Position numbers and translations under genes: made by a program. Source: CALAED01 sp035765195 (GTDB lineage: Bacteria; Actinomycetota; Actinomycetes; Streptosporangiales; Streptosporangiaceae). Taken from it: 64,000 bases of DNA. The notes below the pieces were generated by a model, which was not told the DNA's origin, ran no database searches, and worked only from the letters and a program-made list of their open reading frames with translations. This document shows positions 51,678 through 60,059 of the stretch, piece by piece. Position 1 is the first letter of the stretch. Each line of letters starts with the position of its first letter. The stretch covers positions 1 through 64,000 of the forward strand of contig DASTYC010000027.1 of the NCBI GenBank assembly GCA_035765195.1, given 5' to 3'.

Positions 51678-52919
51678 TCATGGCATCCAGCGGCGCAGGA
51701 ACGGATCGGAGTCGGCGCCGCGCGAGGGCTCGGGGTAGCCGTCCTTGTATCTCTTGTCGAGCGCCTGGCGGGCCTGGTCGGAGTAGGCGCGCGCCCGGTC
51801 GCGGTCGCCGACCATCTCCGCCAGCTGGGCCAGGCCGCGCAGGGCCAGCGCCTCGATGGGCGCGGCGTTCGACGCCCTGGCGACGTGCAGCGCCTCCTCG
51901 TAGTACTCCTGCGCGACGCCGTAGTCGACCCGCAGCTGTGCCGCCGCCCCCAGTTGGAAGAGCGCGAACATCTCGCTGCCGGTGTCGCCGGTCTCGACCG
52001 CGATCTGCCGCACTTCCTCGTACAGTCCCTCGGCATGACCGAACTCGCCCTTCTCGCGCGCCTGCCCGGCGGCGGCCCACAGCGCGGCGACCCGGCTGGC
52101 CGAGGACTTGCGGCGCGGCGCCTCCGGCAGCGCCGTCTCCGGGGAGAGCGTGTAGAAGGCCGCGATCAGCGCCTCGGTCGATGGCCGCTCGGCGGGCTCC
52201 TTGCGCAGCGACCGCCACAGCGCGGGCATGAGGTCGCGCGGCACCCCGGTGAGGTCGGGTTCCTTCTCCAGGGTGCGGTGGATGACCTCGATGAAGGTCC
52301 GGCCGGGGAAACACCGCCGCGCCGTCGCGGCGAACACCATTGTGGCGGCCCACGAGAAGATATCGGCCATGGGCGTGGCGTGCTCGCCCCGAATCACTTC
52401 CGGCGCGACGAATCCCGGCGTGCCGACCATGGTCTGGGTAATGCGCGTCGCGTCGAACGCCTGCGAAATACCGAAATCAATCACGATGGGGACGCCGTCG
52501 GCCATCATCACGTTGCGCGGGGTCAGATCGCGGTGCACGACGTCGGCGGCGTGGATCGCGTCGAGCGCCGCCACCAGCCCGGCGCCCAGGCTGCGCAGCG
52601 CCTCCTCGGCCAACGGCCCGCGCTGCTCGACGAGTTGCTGCAGCGAGCGCCCCTGCACGTAGCGGGTGACGAGGTAGGGGCGCACGGCGCGCAGGTCGGC
52701 GTCCAGCAACTCGGCGACGTACGGGCTGGCCACCCGCTTCATCGCCTCGACCTCTCTGGCCAGCCGCCGCAGCCCGGTCATGTCCTCGGCGACATGCGGA
52801 TGGATCGCCTTGACCGCGACGGTCTTGCCGTCTTCGTCCAAAGCCAGGTAGACCGAGCCCATCCCCCCGGCACCCAGTTTGCGGAGCACCTCATAGGGGC
52901 CGATCCGCTCCGGCTGCAT
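51678..52919 (-). CDS. Serine/threonine protein kinase with TPR-like C-terminus
   Basis: About 413 residues. Kinase domain: glycine loop LGAGGMGSVYLA, VAVKAIH (Lys), catalytic loop HRDLTPRNVM (Thr instead of Lys, as in many actinomycete kinases), DFG in VIDFGIS, and PEV. It is cytosolic: no transmembrane or PASTA segment follows the kinase domain. Instead residues 280-400 carry helical repeats (AGQAREKGEFGHAEGLYEEV, LRVDYGVAQEYYEEALHVAR, LAQLAEMVGDRDRARAYSDQ). An upstream start (52958) is possible. It points away from the ACT and Hsp70 genes and may sense partner proteins through its repeats. Confidence 0.88.
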   Translation of the reverse strand: MQPERIGPYEVLRKLGAGGMGSVYLALDEDGKTVAVKAIHPHVAEDMTGLRRLAREVEAMKRVASPYVAELLDADLRAVRPYLVTRYVQGRSLQQLVEQRGPLAEEALRSLGAGLVAALDAIHAADVVHRDLTPRNVMMADGVPIVIDFGISQAFDATRITQTMVGTPGFVAPEVIRGEHATPMADIFSWAATMVFAATARRCFPGRTFIEVIHRTLEKEPDLTGVPRDLMPALWRSLRKEPAERPSTEALIAAFYTLSPETALPEAPRRKSSASRVAALWAAAGQAREKGEFGHAEGLYEEVRQIAVETGDTGSEMFALFQLGAAAQLRVDYGVAQEYYEEALHVARASNAAPIEALALRGLAQLAEMVGDRDRARAYSDQARQALDKRYKDGYPEPSRGADSDPFLRRWMP

Positions 52920-53144
52920 CTGCGATCCAACTCCCCCGGCGCCATGCGGACGCCCCACCTGAACGAGCCTGCGCGGGCAAGCCTTTCACATGGCGTCCAT
53001 CACACGACTACACACCGAAGCTAGCGCATTGATCGGTAGTCTATGGCGCCTTTTGGGCATCTTGTCAGCCACTACCGAGCCGTAACCTGATATGTCGCCT
53101 TTGCGGCGTTTAATTACTGATCATGAATTGATTGCGGCAACAAT
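52920..53144. other. 225-bp gap between kinase and ACT-domain genes
   Basis: AT-richer than the surroundings, especially 53030-53145. Probably the kinase promoter lies here and the ACT-domain gene ends here. No clear hairpin or operator was seen. Confidence 0.4.
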
Positions 53145-53813
53145 TTAGCCCAACGCGATCGCGACGGCCGATGCCATCTGCCCCAGCCTCGGGCCCAGCA
53201 CCGCCTCGGCCGCGCTGACCAGTTGCGTCAGCCGGAACAGCTCGGTGCGGTGGAACTTCGGCGCCACGGTGCGGGCCACGAGGATCGCCAGGCCGGTGCG
53301 CATGCCGCCGATCGGCGCCAACGCGAAGTTGGTGCCGTCCCCGCCGACGAACGCCCGGGGGCGTACGGGCCGGACATCGGGCAGATCGGCGTCGGAGTAC
53401 GCCCCCGAGCTCGCGTGCACCAGGGCCGCCGCGCCCGAGGTGACGCGCAACAGCCCCGCCCAGTCGGCGCTGAGGATGCCGGGCAGCGCGTCGGTGAAGA
53501 TCGCGAGCCCGTCGCCGGACGCGGCGGCCAACTGCCCGACGAGCGCTGCGTCGGGAAACGCGCCCTGCGGCTCGACGGTGGGCCACACGCCCTCGACCTC
53601 GACGCCGGGCACGAACCCGAGCCCCTCGATGAGCCGGTCGATCGACGCGCCCGCAGGCCAGGCGACGGTGAAGTCGTCGAGGGCACGGCCGCCGTCGCGT
53701 TCCAGGACGGTCATCTGCACGACGTCCGCGCCGGCCGCTCCCAGGATTCGCGCCACCTTGCCCAGCGAGCCCGGACGGTCGGGCAGCCTGACCCGGATAC
53801 GCAGCAACATCAT
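53145..53813 (-). CDS. ACT-domain protein of unknown function
   Basis: 222 residues from the first of two adjacent ATGs with an AGGGAGG site. The N-terminal 70 residues form an ACT domain (LLRIRVRLPDRPGSLGKVAR, ILGAAGADVVQMTVLE), the amino-acid sensing fold of ACT proteins. The C-terminal 150 residues (PGILSADWAGLLRVTSGAAA, FVGGDGTNFALAPIGGMRTG, VARTVAPKFHRTELFRLTQL) look GAF-like and are found in stand-alone actinomycete homologues. It diverges from the grpE-like gene, with 163 bp of shared upstream DNA. Confidence 0.75.
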   Translation of the reverse strand: MMLLRIRVRLPDRPGSLGKVARILGAAGADVVQMTVLERDGGRALDDFTVAWPAGASIDRLIEGLGFVPGVEVEGVWPTVEPQGAFPDAALVGQLAAASGDGLAIFTDALPGILSADWAGLLRVTSGAAALVHASSGAYSDADLPDVRPVRPRAFVGGDGTNFALAPIGGMRTGLAILVARTVAPKFHRTELFRLTQLVSAAEAVLGPRLGQMASAVAIALG

Positions 53814-53976
53814 GCCCCTCCCTGACCCGTACTTTTCTCCCTGATCGGCCGGTTTCAAGGCTGATAGCTCTACGTTTCCGCGCTGTTTCACGGCAGTATC
53901 GACACAGAGAAAACGAGGTCCCATTCGTTTGCGGGCTATCGTTAAAGGGGTTACCGACCGTATAAGGTTTGTCTAC

Positions 53977-54582
53977 GTGTCTCACGCGCACTCTTCCCCC
54001 GGCGCAGGCGACGCCGTGCCTGCCACCCTGTCCGAAGGCTTGGCCGCATTGCAGAGCAGCCTCGACCGCCTGACCGCCGCTACGGAACGTGAGCACGAAC
54101 GTGCCGCGCATCGAGAAAAGATCATCGATCGGCTGCACGACGACAACCAAGTGCTCCGCCGCGGTGAGCTGCAGACCATGCTCGATCCGATCCGCACGTC
54201 TCTTTACCGGCTGCACGACATGGTCCGGCGAGAGTCGCGGCGCTGGGCTGACGACGCCGGCGACCCCGCCCATGTCGGCCCGCTGCTGTCCGCCATCGCC
54301 GATGAGATAGCCGAGGCGCTGGCCAGGGCCGGCGCCGAACGCTACACCGCCGAGCCGGGCGAGCCGTTCGATCAGGCGCGGCACAAGCCGGTCGACACCG
54401 TTGCCGTCACCGATCCCGCGCTCGACGGCGCCGTGGTGGCGGCGCGCGGCGACGGTTTCCAGCAGGGCGAGCAGGTCCTGCGCCGGGCCGAAGTCGTCAT
54501 CGGCACGGCCACCGGAGCACGCGGGGCCGGCGGGCCGCCGCGCCGGGCCGCGCGTCACAACGCATCAGCAGAGTCCATTTAG
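53977..54582 (+). CDS. GrpE-like nucleotide exchange factor
   Basis: About 201 residues from a GTG (VSHAHSSPG). The middle has the GrpE pattern: a coiled-coil (LQSSLDRLTAATEREHERAA, REKIIDRLHDDNQVLRRGEL), then LDPIRTSLYRLHDMVRRESR, AIADEIAEALARAGAERYTA and a beta-wing region VDTVAVTDPALDGAVVAARG. C-terminal tail is basic and disordered. Situated 11 bp before a divergent Hsp70 gene, so it is the dedicated exchange factor of that Hsp70 and not the housekeeping copy. TATAAG just upstream of the start could be the -10 box. Confidence 0.85.
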   Translation: MSHAHSSPGAGDAVPATLSEGLAALQSSLDRLTAATEREHERAAHREKIIDRLHDDNQVLRRGELQTMLDPIRTSLYRLHDMVRRESRRWADDAGDPAHVGPLLSAIADEIAEALARAGAERYTAEPGEPFDQARHKPVDTVAVTDPALDGAVVAARGDGFQQGEQVLRRAEVVIGTATGARGAGGPPRRAARHNASAESI

Positions 54583-54593
54583 GTGGTGAGGCC

Positions 54594-56177
54594 ATGGCTG
54601 TCTACGGCATCGACCTGGGAACCACGTACTCCTGCATCGCCTCCATCGATGATGTCGGCCGCCCCACGGTGCTGCGCAACCTTGAGGGCACCGACACGAC
54701 GCCGTCCGTCGTCTTCTTCGAGAACGCCGAGAACGTCATCGTGGGCGCGACCGCGAAGGACAACGCGGTGCTCGACCCCGACCACACGGTCAGCCTGATC
54801 AAACGCGACATGGGCCGCGACGTCACGCGGCACATCCACGGATTCGACTACACGCCCGCGGAGATCTCCGCGTTCATCTTGCTCAAGCTGGCCACAGACG
54901 CGCACACGACGACCGGTCAGTACGCCCGCGACGTCGTCATCACGGTCCCGGCCTACTTCGGCGCGGCGGAGCGCGACGCGACCCGCAAGGCGGGCCAGAT
55001 CGCCGGGCTCAATGTCATCGACATCATCTCCGAGCCGATCGCCGCGGCGATCACCTACGGCGTGCTCAACCCCGACGCCGACCGCACGATCCTGGTGTAC
55101 GACCTGGGCGGCGGCACGTTCGACACCACCGTGATCGCGCTGCGCGGCGGGCACATCGAGGTGATCTGCACCGACGGCGACCACGAGCTCGGCGGCGCCG
55201 ACTGGGACGTCCGCCTGGTCGAATACCTCGCGGAGCAGTTCAAGAAGGAACACCCCGACGCGAGCGACCCGCTCGACGACAAGCAGACCGAACAGCAGCT
55301 GCGCCGCGACGCCGAGGACGCGAAGAAGGCGCTGACCTCGCGCACCGCGCACACCGTACGCGTCATGCACGACGGGCGGGTGGCGGCGGTCGAGGTGACG
55401 CGCGAACGGTTCGAGGAGCTCACCAAGGACCTGCTCGACCGCACCATCGAGATCACCGGGCGCACGCTGGCGACCGCGGCCGACAAGGGCGTCACCGACT
55501 ACGACGAGCTCGTGCTCGTCGGCGGCTCGACCAAGATGCCGAGCGTGGCGGCTCGCCTGGAGAACGAGATCGGGCTGCCGCCGCGGCTGCAGGACCCCGA
55601 CCTCGCGGTCGCCAAGGGCGCGGCGCTGTACGCGTTCGAGGAGACCTACCGGCGGCTGCTGCGCGAGGGGGCGCAGGAGCGCGCCGAGGAGATGGCCAGC
55701 CGGGCCGGGCTGTCGGAGGAGCAACGACGGCAGATCGCCGGCCGCCAGATCAAGACGGTCGCGTCGCGCGCGTTCGGCATCGTCGTGCTCGACCAGGCGA
55801 GCGGCGCCGACCGGGTCAGCCACCTCGTGCACGCCAACGACGAGCTGCCCGCGGCCAAGACCGAGGACTACTACACGGTCCACGACAACCAGGAGGCCGC
55901 CGACATCAGGGTGATGGAGCAGGCCGGCAGCGTCGAGTCGGCCGAGCCCGGCGACAACACCGAGATCGCCACGGGCTCCGTCAAGATCCCGCCCGGCAAG
56001 CGGGCGGGCTGGCCGATCGAGGTCACCTTCGCCCTCGATCCCTCCGGCCTGCTGCACGTCACCGCCGTGGAGAAGGAGAGCGGCGACCGGCTCGACCTGC
56101 AGGTGGACGTGGGCGGCATGTCCGAGGCCGAGGTCGAGCGCAGCCGCGCCGCCCTCTCCAAGATCAAGGTGAGCTGA
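54594..56177 (+). CDS. Divergent lidless Hsp70 (DnaK-like)
   Basis: 527 residues against about 610-640 for DnaK. The nucleotide-binding domain is intact: AVYGIDLGTTYSCIASIDD, TVPAYFGAAERDATRKAGQI, SEPIAAAITYG, VYDLGGGTFDTTVI, VGGSTKMPSVAARL. The beta substrate-binding part ends with GLLHVTAVEKESGDRLDLQV, but the long helical lid and EEVD-like tail are absent. It therefore binds clients without lid closure or uses its neighbours as lid. No DnaJ gene is seen nearby. ATG with GGTGAGG upstream; 20 bp before the next gene. Confidence 0.9.
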   Translation: MAVYGIDLGTTYSCIASIDDVGRPTVLRNLEGTDTTPSVVFFENAENVIVGATAKDNAVLDPDHTVSLIKRDMGRDVTRHIHGFDYTPAEISAFILLKLATDAHTTTGQYARDVVITVPAYFGAAERDATRKAGQIAGLNVIDIISEPIAAAITYGVLNPDADRTILVYDLGGGTFDTTVIALRGGHIEVICTDGDHELGGADWDVRLVEYLAEQFKKEHPDASDPLDDKQTEQQLRRDAEDAKKALTSRTAHTVRVMHDGRVAAVEVTRERFEELTKDLLDRTIEITGRTLATAADKGVTDYDELVLVGGSTKMPSVAARLENEIGLPPRLQDPDLAVAKGAALYAFEETYRRLLREGAQERAEEMASRAGLSEEQRRQIAGRQIKTVASRAFGIVVLDQASGADRVSHLVHANDELPAAKTEDYYTVHDNQEAADIRVMEQAGSVESAEPGDNTEIATGSVKIPPGKRAGWPIEVTFALDPSGLLHVTAVEKESGDRLDLQVDVGGMSEAEVERSRAALSKIKVS

Positions 56178-56197
56178 CCCCCTTCCGCGCGAGCCCC

Positions 56198-58843
56198 ATG
56201 ACTACAGATGACGAGTACAAGCAGCAGGTGCTGGAGCCCGCGCGGGCGGCGGGCGACCAGCCGCCCGAGGACCTGCGGGTGCGGTATCGGCTGCGCGAGC
56301 CGCTGCGGCCCGCCGAGGTGGCCGCCGCGGTCAAAGAGGTACGCCAGTGCTGGCGGCGGGCGCGCGGCCAGCTTAAATACCGCAAGCTGATCGACCGGCT
56401 GGAGGCCGACCATCGCGCGCTGGTCCCGGTGTTCGACGCGGCGGCCCAGGGCGATCTCGGCCCGCTGCAGTCGCGGCTGCGGGCGGCCCAGGCGAGCACC
56501 GCCCGGCGCCGCGTCGAGGCCAAGGCCTGGCTGCTCGACGCGGCCGGCGCGCTCGGCCTGCTCGCCCCCGCCGACCTGGAGGGGCTGGCCAAGGCGAACG
56601 GCGTGCCGGTGACCGAGCTCGGTGAGCTGGCCGCGGGCGCCGGCATCGAGGTGCGCGAGCCCGATCCGCTGCCGGTCGTCTCGCCGTACCAGGCCTATCC
56701 GCGTGTCCGGGAGGCGCTCGACGTCCTCGGTCACCGGCACCTGCCCGACTTCGTGTTCGCCGGGCGGGCCGGCGGGGCGATGCGCGTGCTCGACGGATTC
56801 CACGCGCCGGGCGCGCGGCTCGACGCCGCCGCGGTCGCCGTCGTCACCGACCGCTGGGCCAGGCACGCGCGCGACAGCAGCGCCACCCACGCCGACACGG
56901 TGCTCGTCGCCCTCAAGCTCATGATCAAGCAGGGGCGGCTCGATGAGTTCGTCTGCTACGACATCGCGGCCCGGCTGCGCGAGCGGCATCGCCGGCGCGC
57001 CTCGGAGCGGGCGTTGCTGCGGTACGCCACCGCCGATCTCGGCGTCGACGAGCAGGACGCGCGGCGATTGGTCTTCGCGATCGGCCGCGAGGCGGGGCCC
57101 GAGGGCGGCGGCGGGCCGGCGGCGAGGCTGCGCGAGCTGATCGACGCCGGCGAGGTGCACAACGCGGCGCTGCTGGCCGAGGCGCTGCTCGCCACCGCGC
57201 CTCCGGACGCGGCCGATCGAGACGCCGCGGTGCTGGTCGCCGAGGTGCGCCAGCGGGTGGCCGAGGCCACCCGCCTGCACGCCGAGGCGGCCGCCAGCCC
57301 CGATCCCGACCGCGCCTGGGCGCTGCTGGGCGAGGCGCTGCGGCTCGTCCCCGACCTGCCCGGCGCGGAGGAGCAGCAGCGCCGGCTGCCGCCGCGTCCG
57401 GTGCCGGCCGCGCACGCCGCCGTCGAGGAGTCGGCGGTGCTGGTGACCTGGTCGGCGACCCCCTCCGCGGCCGGCGACATCGACTACCAGGTCGTCCGGT
57501 CCGGGCCCGAGGGCCGCGGCGCCACCGAGATCGCCGTCACCACCGAGCTGGGGGTCCGCGACGACCGGCCGCCCGCGAACGTGCCGGTCACCTACGCCGT
57601 CGTGGCCCGCCGCGGGGCGGCCGCCGCCGCGCCGGCGACCGCCGGCCCGGTCGTGGTCCGCCCGGAGCCGTCCGAGGTGGAGGTCTTCGCCGGCGACGGC
57701 GTCGTGACGGGACGCTGGCGCTGTCCGCCGGCGGCCGCGCGGACGCTGGTCGCACGCGACGGCGACCCCGTGCTGGCCGGCAAGGAGAGCTTCCGCGACC
57801 GCGACGTGCGCAACGGCACCACCTACCGCTACCGGCTGTCCGCGGTCTATCTGGACGCCGCGGGCAGGGAGGTGGCGACGCCGGGCGTGTGGCGGACGGC
57901 CACCCCGACCGCGCCGCCCCGGCCGATCACCGACCTCGCCGTCGAGCCCGACCCGGTCGAGCCGGGCCGGGTGCTCGCCACGTTCGCCGCACCGGCGCAC
58001 GGCACCGCGGAGATCGTCGTGCTCGGGTCCGCGCCGCCATGGCCGCACGGCGCGGTCGTCCCAGTCTCGGAGGTGCTGCGGGCCGGGCGCCGGGTCGCCA
58101 CGGTGCCGGTGCCGGTGCACCCGCCCCGCGAGGGCCTGCGGTTCCAGGCGCCGACCGGGGTGGTGCTCGCCGTCACCGTGGCCGGCGACACGGCGGCGAT
58201 CGGCGACCACCAGCGGCACGTGAACCTGCCGCCGCCGCGCGACCTGCTGGCCGAGCGGCGCGGCAACGTGATCATGGTCGGCTTCGACTGGCCCCCGGGC
58301 GTGGCCGAGGTCCAGGTCACCTGCCGCCTGCCCGGCACCGGGGCGGAACGGACCCATATTGTGACCAAGGCCGGATACGACGCGCAGGGGGGACTGCGGC
58401 TGGCCGCGCCCGAGGGCGCCACGGTCGACGTCGCGGTGTGCTCGACCGGCCTGGCGGGCGGAGATCGCGTCAGCGGCGCCCCCGTCACGGCCACCGTGCC
58501 CGGGCACTGCCTGGTGCGCTACGACCTCTACCGCACCGGACCGCCGTGGCGCCGGGGGCTGGTCGTCGCGCTCACCCCCGATCAGTCCGTACGGCTGGGC
58601 AGGCTCGTGCTCGTACGGAGTCCCGGCAAGGTCATCCCGCAGCGGGCGGCCGACGGCGAGACGATCGCCGCCTGGGACGACCTCGACCTGACCGGCCCGA
58701 CCGAGCTGGCGGTCCCGGCCGTCGGCGGTCGCGGCGGATCCGGCGGGCCGGACGGGCCGTATTGGCTGCGCTGCTTCCTCGCCCATGATCACCAGGGGGC
58801 CGAGCTGACCGACCCCCCGGTGCGCCGGCTCCGGTTCTCATGA
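56198..58843 (+). CDS. Large helical plus FnIII-like protein of the Hsp70/GTPase cluster
   Basis: 881 residues, no signal peptide or membrane segment. Residues 1-390 are helical and charged (VRYRLREPLRPAEVAAAVKE, LRAAQASTARRRVEAKAWLL), including repeat-like HNAALLAEALLATAPPDAAD. From about residue 405 several beta sandwich modules of fibronectin III type follow (SAVLVTWSATPSAAGDIDYQ, VVRSGPEGRG; PPRPITDLAVEPDPVEPGRV), then a longer beta-rich end (YDLYRTGPPWRRGLVVALTP). I do not recognise a catalytic motif. Between the Hsp70 and the GTPase genes, it may be an adaptor that brings Hsp70 to the GTPase module. Confidence 0.65.
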   Translation: MTTDDEYKQQVLEPARAAGDQPPEDLRVRYRLREPLRPAEVAAAVKEVRQCWRRARGQLKYRKLIDRLEADHRALVPVFDAAAQGDLGPLQSRLRAAQASTARRRVEAKAWLLDAAGALGLLAPADLEGLAKANGVPVTELGELAAGAGIEVREPDPLPVVSPYQAYPRVREALDVLGHRHLPDFVFAGRAGGAMRVLDGFHAPGARLDAAAVAVVTDRWARHARDSSATHADTVLVALKLMIKQGRLDEFVCYDIAARLRERHRRRASERALLRYATADLGVDEQDARRLVFAIGREAGPEGGGGPAARLRELIDAGEVHNAALLAEALLATAPPDAADRDAAVLVAEVRQRVAEATRLHAEAAASPDPDRAWALLGEALRLVPDLPGAEEQQRRLPPRPVPAAHAAVEESAVLVTWSATPSAAGDIDYQVVRSGPEGRGATEIAVTTELGVRDDRPPANVPVTYAVVARRGAAAAAPATAGPVVVRPEPSEVEVFAGDGVVTGRWRCPPAAARTLVARDGDPVLAGKESFRDRDVRNGTTYRYRLSAVYLDAAGREVATPGVWRTATPTAPPRPITDLAVEPDPVEPGRVLATFAAPAHGTAEIVVLGSAPPWPHGAVVPVSEVLRAGRRVATVPVPVHPPREGLRFQAPTGVVLAVTVAGDTAAIGDHQRHVNLPPPRDLLAERRGNVIMVGFDWPPGVAEVQVTCRLPGTGAERTHIVTKAGYDAQGGLRLAAPEGATVDVAVCSTGLAGGDRVSGAPVTATVPGHCLVRYDLYRTGPPWRRGLVVALTPDQSVRLGRLVLVRSPGKVIPQRAADGETIAAWDDLDLTGPTELAVPAVGGRGGSGGPDGPYWLRCFLAHDHQGAELTDPPVRRLRFS

Positions 58844-58850
58844 GGTCGCG

Positions 58851-60056
58851 ATGAGCCCGGTGACGTGCCCGTACTGCTTCACCGTCGTCCCGCGCGACCG
58901 GATCGCCTTTCGCTGCGTGGGCCGGTCGGGGCGCGGGCCGGGGTGCGCGCCGGTGCTCGACGAGCGGCTCGCCCGCTATACCGGCAGGGCCGCGGCCGCC
59001 TCGCTGCCGCCGGTCTTCTCCCCCCGCCGCCCGGGGCGCGGGGGGAAGGGCGCGCTCGCCAGGGCGCTGCGGGCCGGGGCGCCGTTCGGCGGGCCGGCGG
59101 GCGGCGGCGGCCGCTCCGAGTGCCCCGAATGCGGACGGCCCACCGGGCGGCGGGTCTGCCCGGAGTGTCACAACCCGCTGCCCGCCGCGTACTGCGACAC
59201 GACGGGACGGATCGTCGCGCTGGTCGGCGCCAAGAACGCGGGGAAGAGCACCTACATCGCGGTGCTGCTGCACGAGCTGATGAACCGCGTCGGCACCGAG
59301 CTCGACGCCTCGCTGGTCGCCTGCGACGACCGGACGATCGACCGCTTCAAGCGCGACTTCGCGCGGCCGCTGTTCGACGAGCGCCGGCTGCTGCCGACCA
59401 CCGCCAGCGCCGCCACCGCCCCCCGCGAACCACTCGTCTACCTGCTGACCCGGACGCACACCACGCGGAGCGGGCGCGACCGCGGCATGGCGCTCACGCT
59501 GGTGCTGTTCGACACCGCCGGAGAGGACCTGCGCAGCAGAGACGTGACCGACCTGCATCTGCGTTACCTCGAGGCGGCCGACGCGATCATCTTTCTGGTC
59601 GACCCGCACGAGCTGCCCGGCGGCGGAAGCCCCGACAGCGATCCGATCGACGTCATCGCCCGGGTGACCGAGGTCGTCGGCGGGCGGCGCGGCACCCGGC
59701 GCGACGGACGGCTGGACGTGCCGGCCGCCGTCGCGCTCACCAAGATCGACGCGATGCTGCCGTCGATGGAGCGGCAGTCGGCGCTGCACCGCGCCCCGGG
59801 CCGGTCCGGGGTGCTCGACCTCGACGACCGGGAGGCCGTGCACGAGCAGGTACGCGCCCTGCTGCACGAACGGCAGGCCGGGCAGCTCGACCTCTACCTG
59901 AGCCAGCACTACGCGCACTACGCCCTGTTCGGGGTCTCGGCGCTGGGCGGCACGCCCAACGACGGCCGGGTCGCCGGCGGCGGGGTCCGGCCGTACCGCG
60001 TCGAAGATCCGCTGCTGTGGCTGCTGTATCGGTTCGGCATGCTCGACGGGAGATGA
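58851..60056 (+). CDS. Zinc-ribbon GTPase-like protein (DO-GTPase type)
   Basis: 401 residues. Two zinc ribbons: TCPYCF with a distant Cys pair in the N-terminus, and CPECGRPTGRRVCPECH near residues 85-105. A P-loop GTPase domain follows: Walker A GAKNAGKST, Walker B-like LVLFDTAGEDLR, and TKID as the base-recognition motif, with LVDPHELP between. It resembles the double-GTPase (DO-GTPase) families described in NTP-dependent conflict systems; that naming is from memory. GAGGT site; starts 7 bp after the upstream stop. Confidence 0.78.
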   Translation: MSPVTCPYCFTVVPRDRIAFRCVGRSGRGPGCAPVLDERLARYTGRAAAASLPPVFSPRRPGRGGKGALARALRAGAPFGGPAGGGGRSECPECGRPTGRRVCPECHNPLPAAYCDTTGRIVALVGAKNAGKSTYIAVLLHELMNRVGTELDASLVACDDRTIDRFKRDFARPLFDERRLLPTTASAATAPREPLVYLLTRTHTTRSGRDRGMALTLVLFDTAGEDLRSRDVTDLHLRYLEAADAIIFLVDPHELPGGGSPDSDPIDVIARVTEVVGGRRGTRRDGRLDVPAAVALTKIDAMLPSMERQSALHRAPGRSGVLDLDDREAVHEQVRALLHERQAGQLDLYLSQHYAHYALFGVSALGGTPNDGRVAGGGVRPYRVEDPLLWLLYRFGMLDGR

Positions 60057-60059
60057 CCG

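Noticed and set aside
54594..56177. Housekeeping DnaK
   Set aside because: No lid domain, no adjacent dnaJ/hspR, and embedded in the GTPase cluster.
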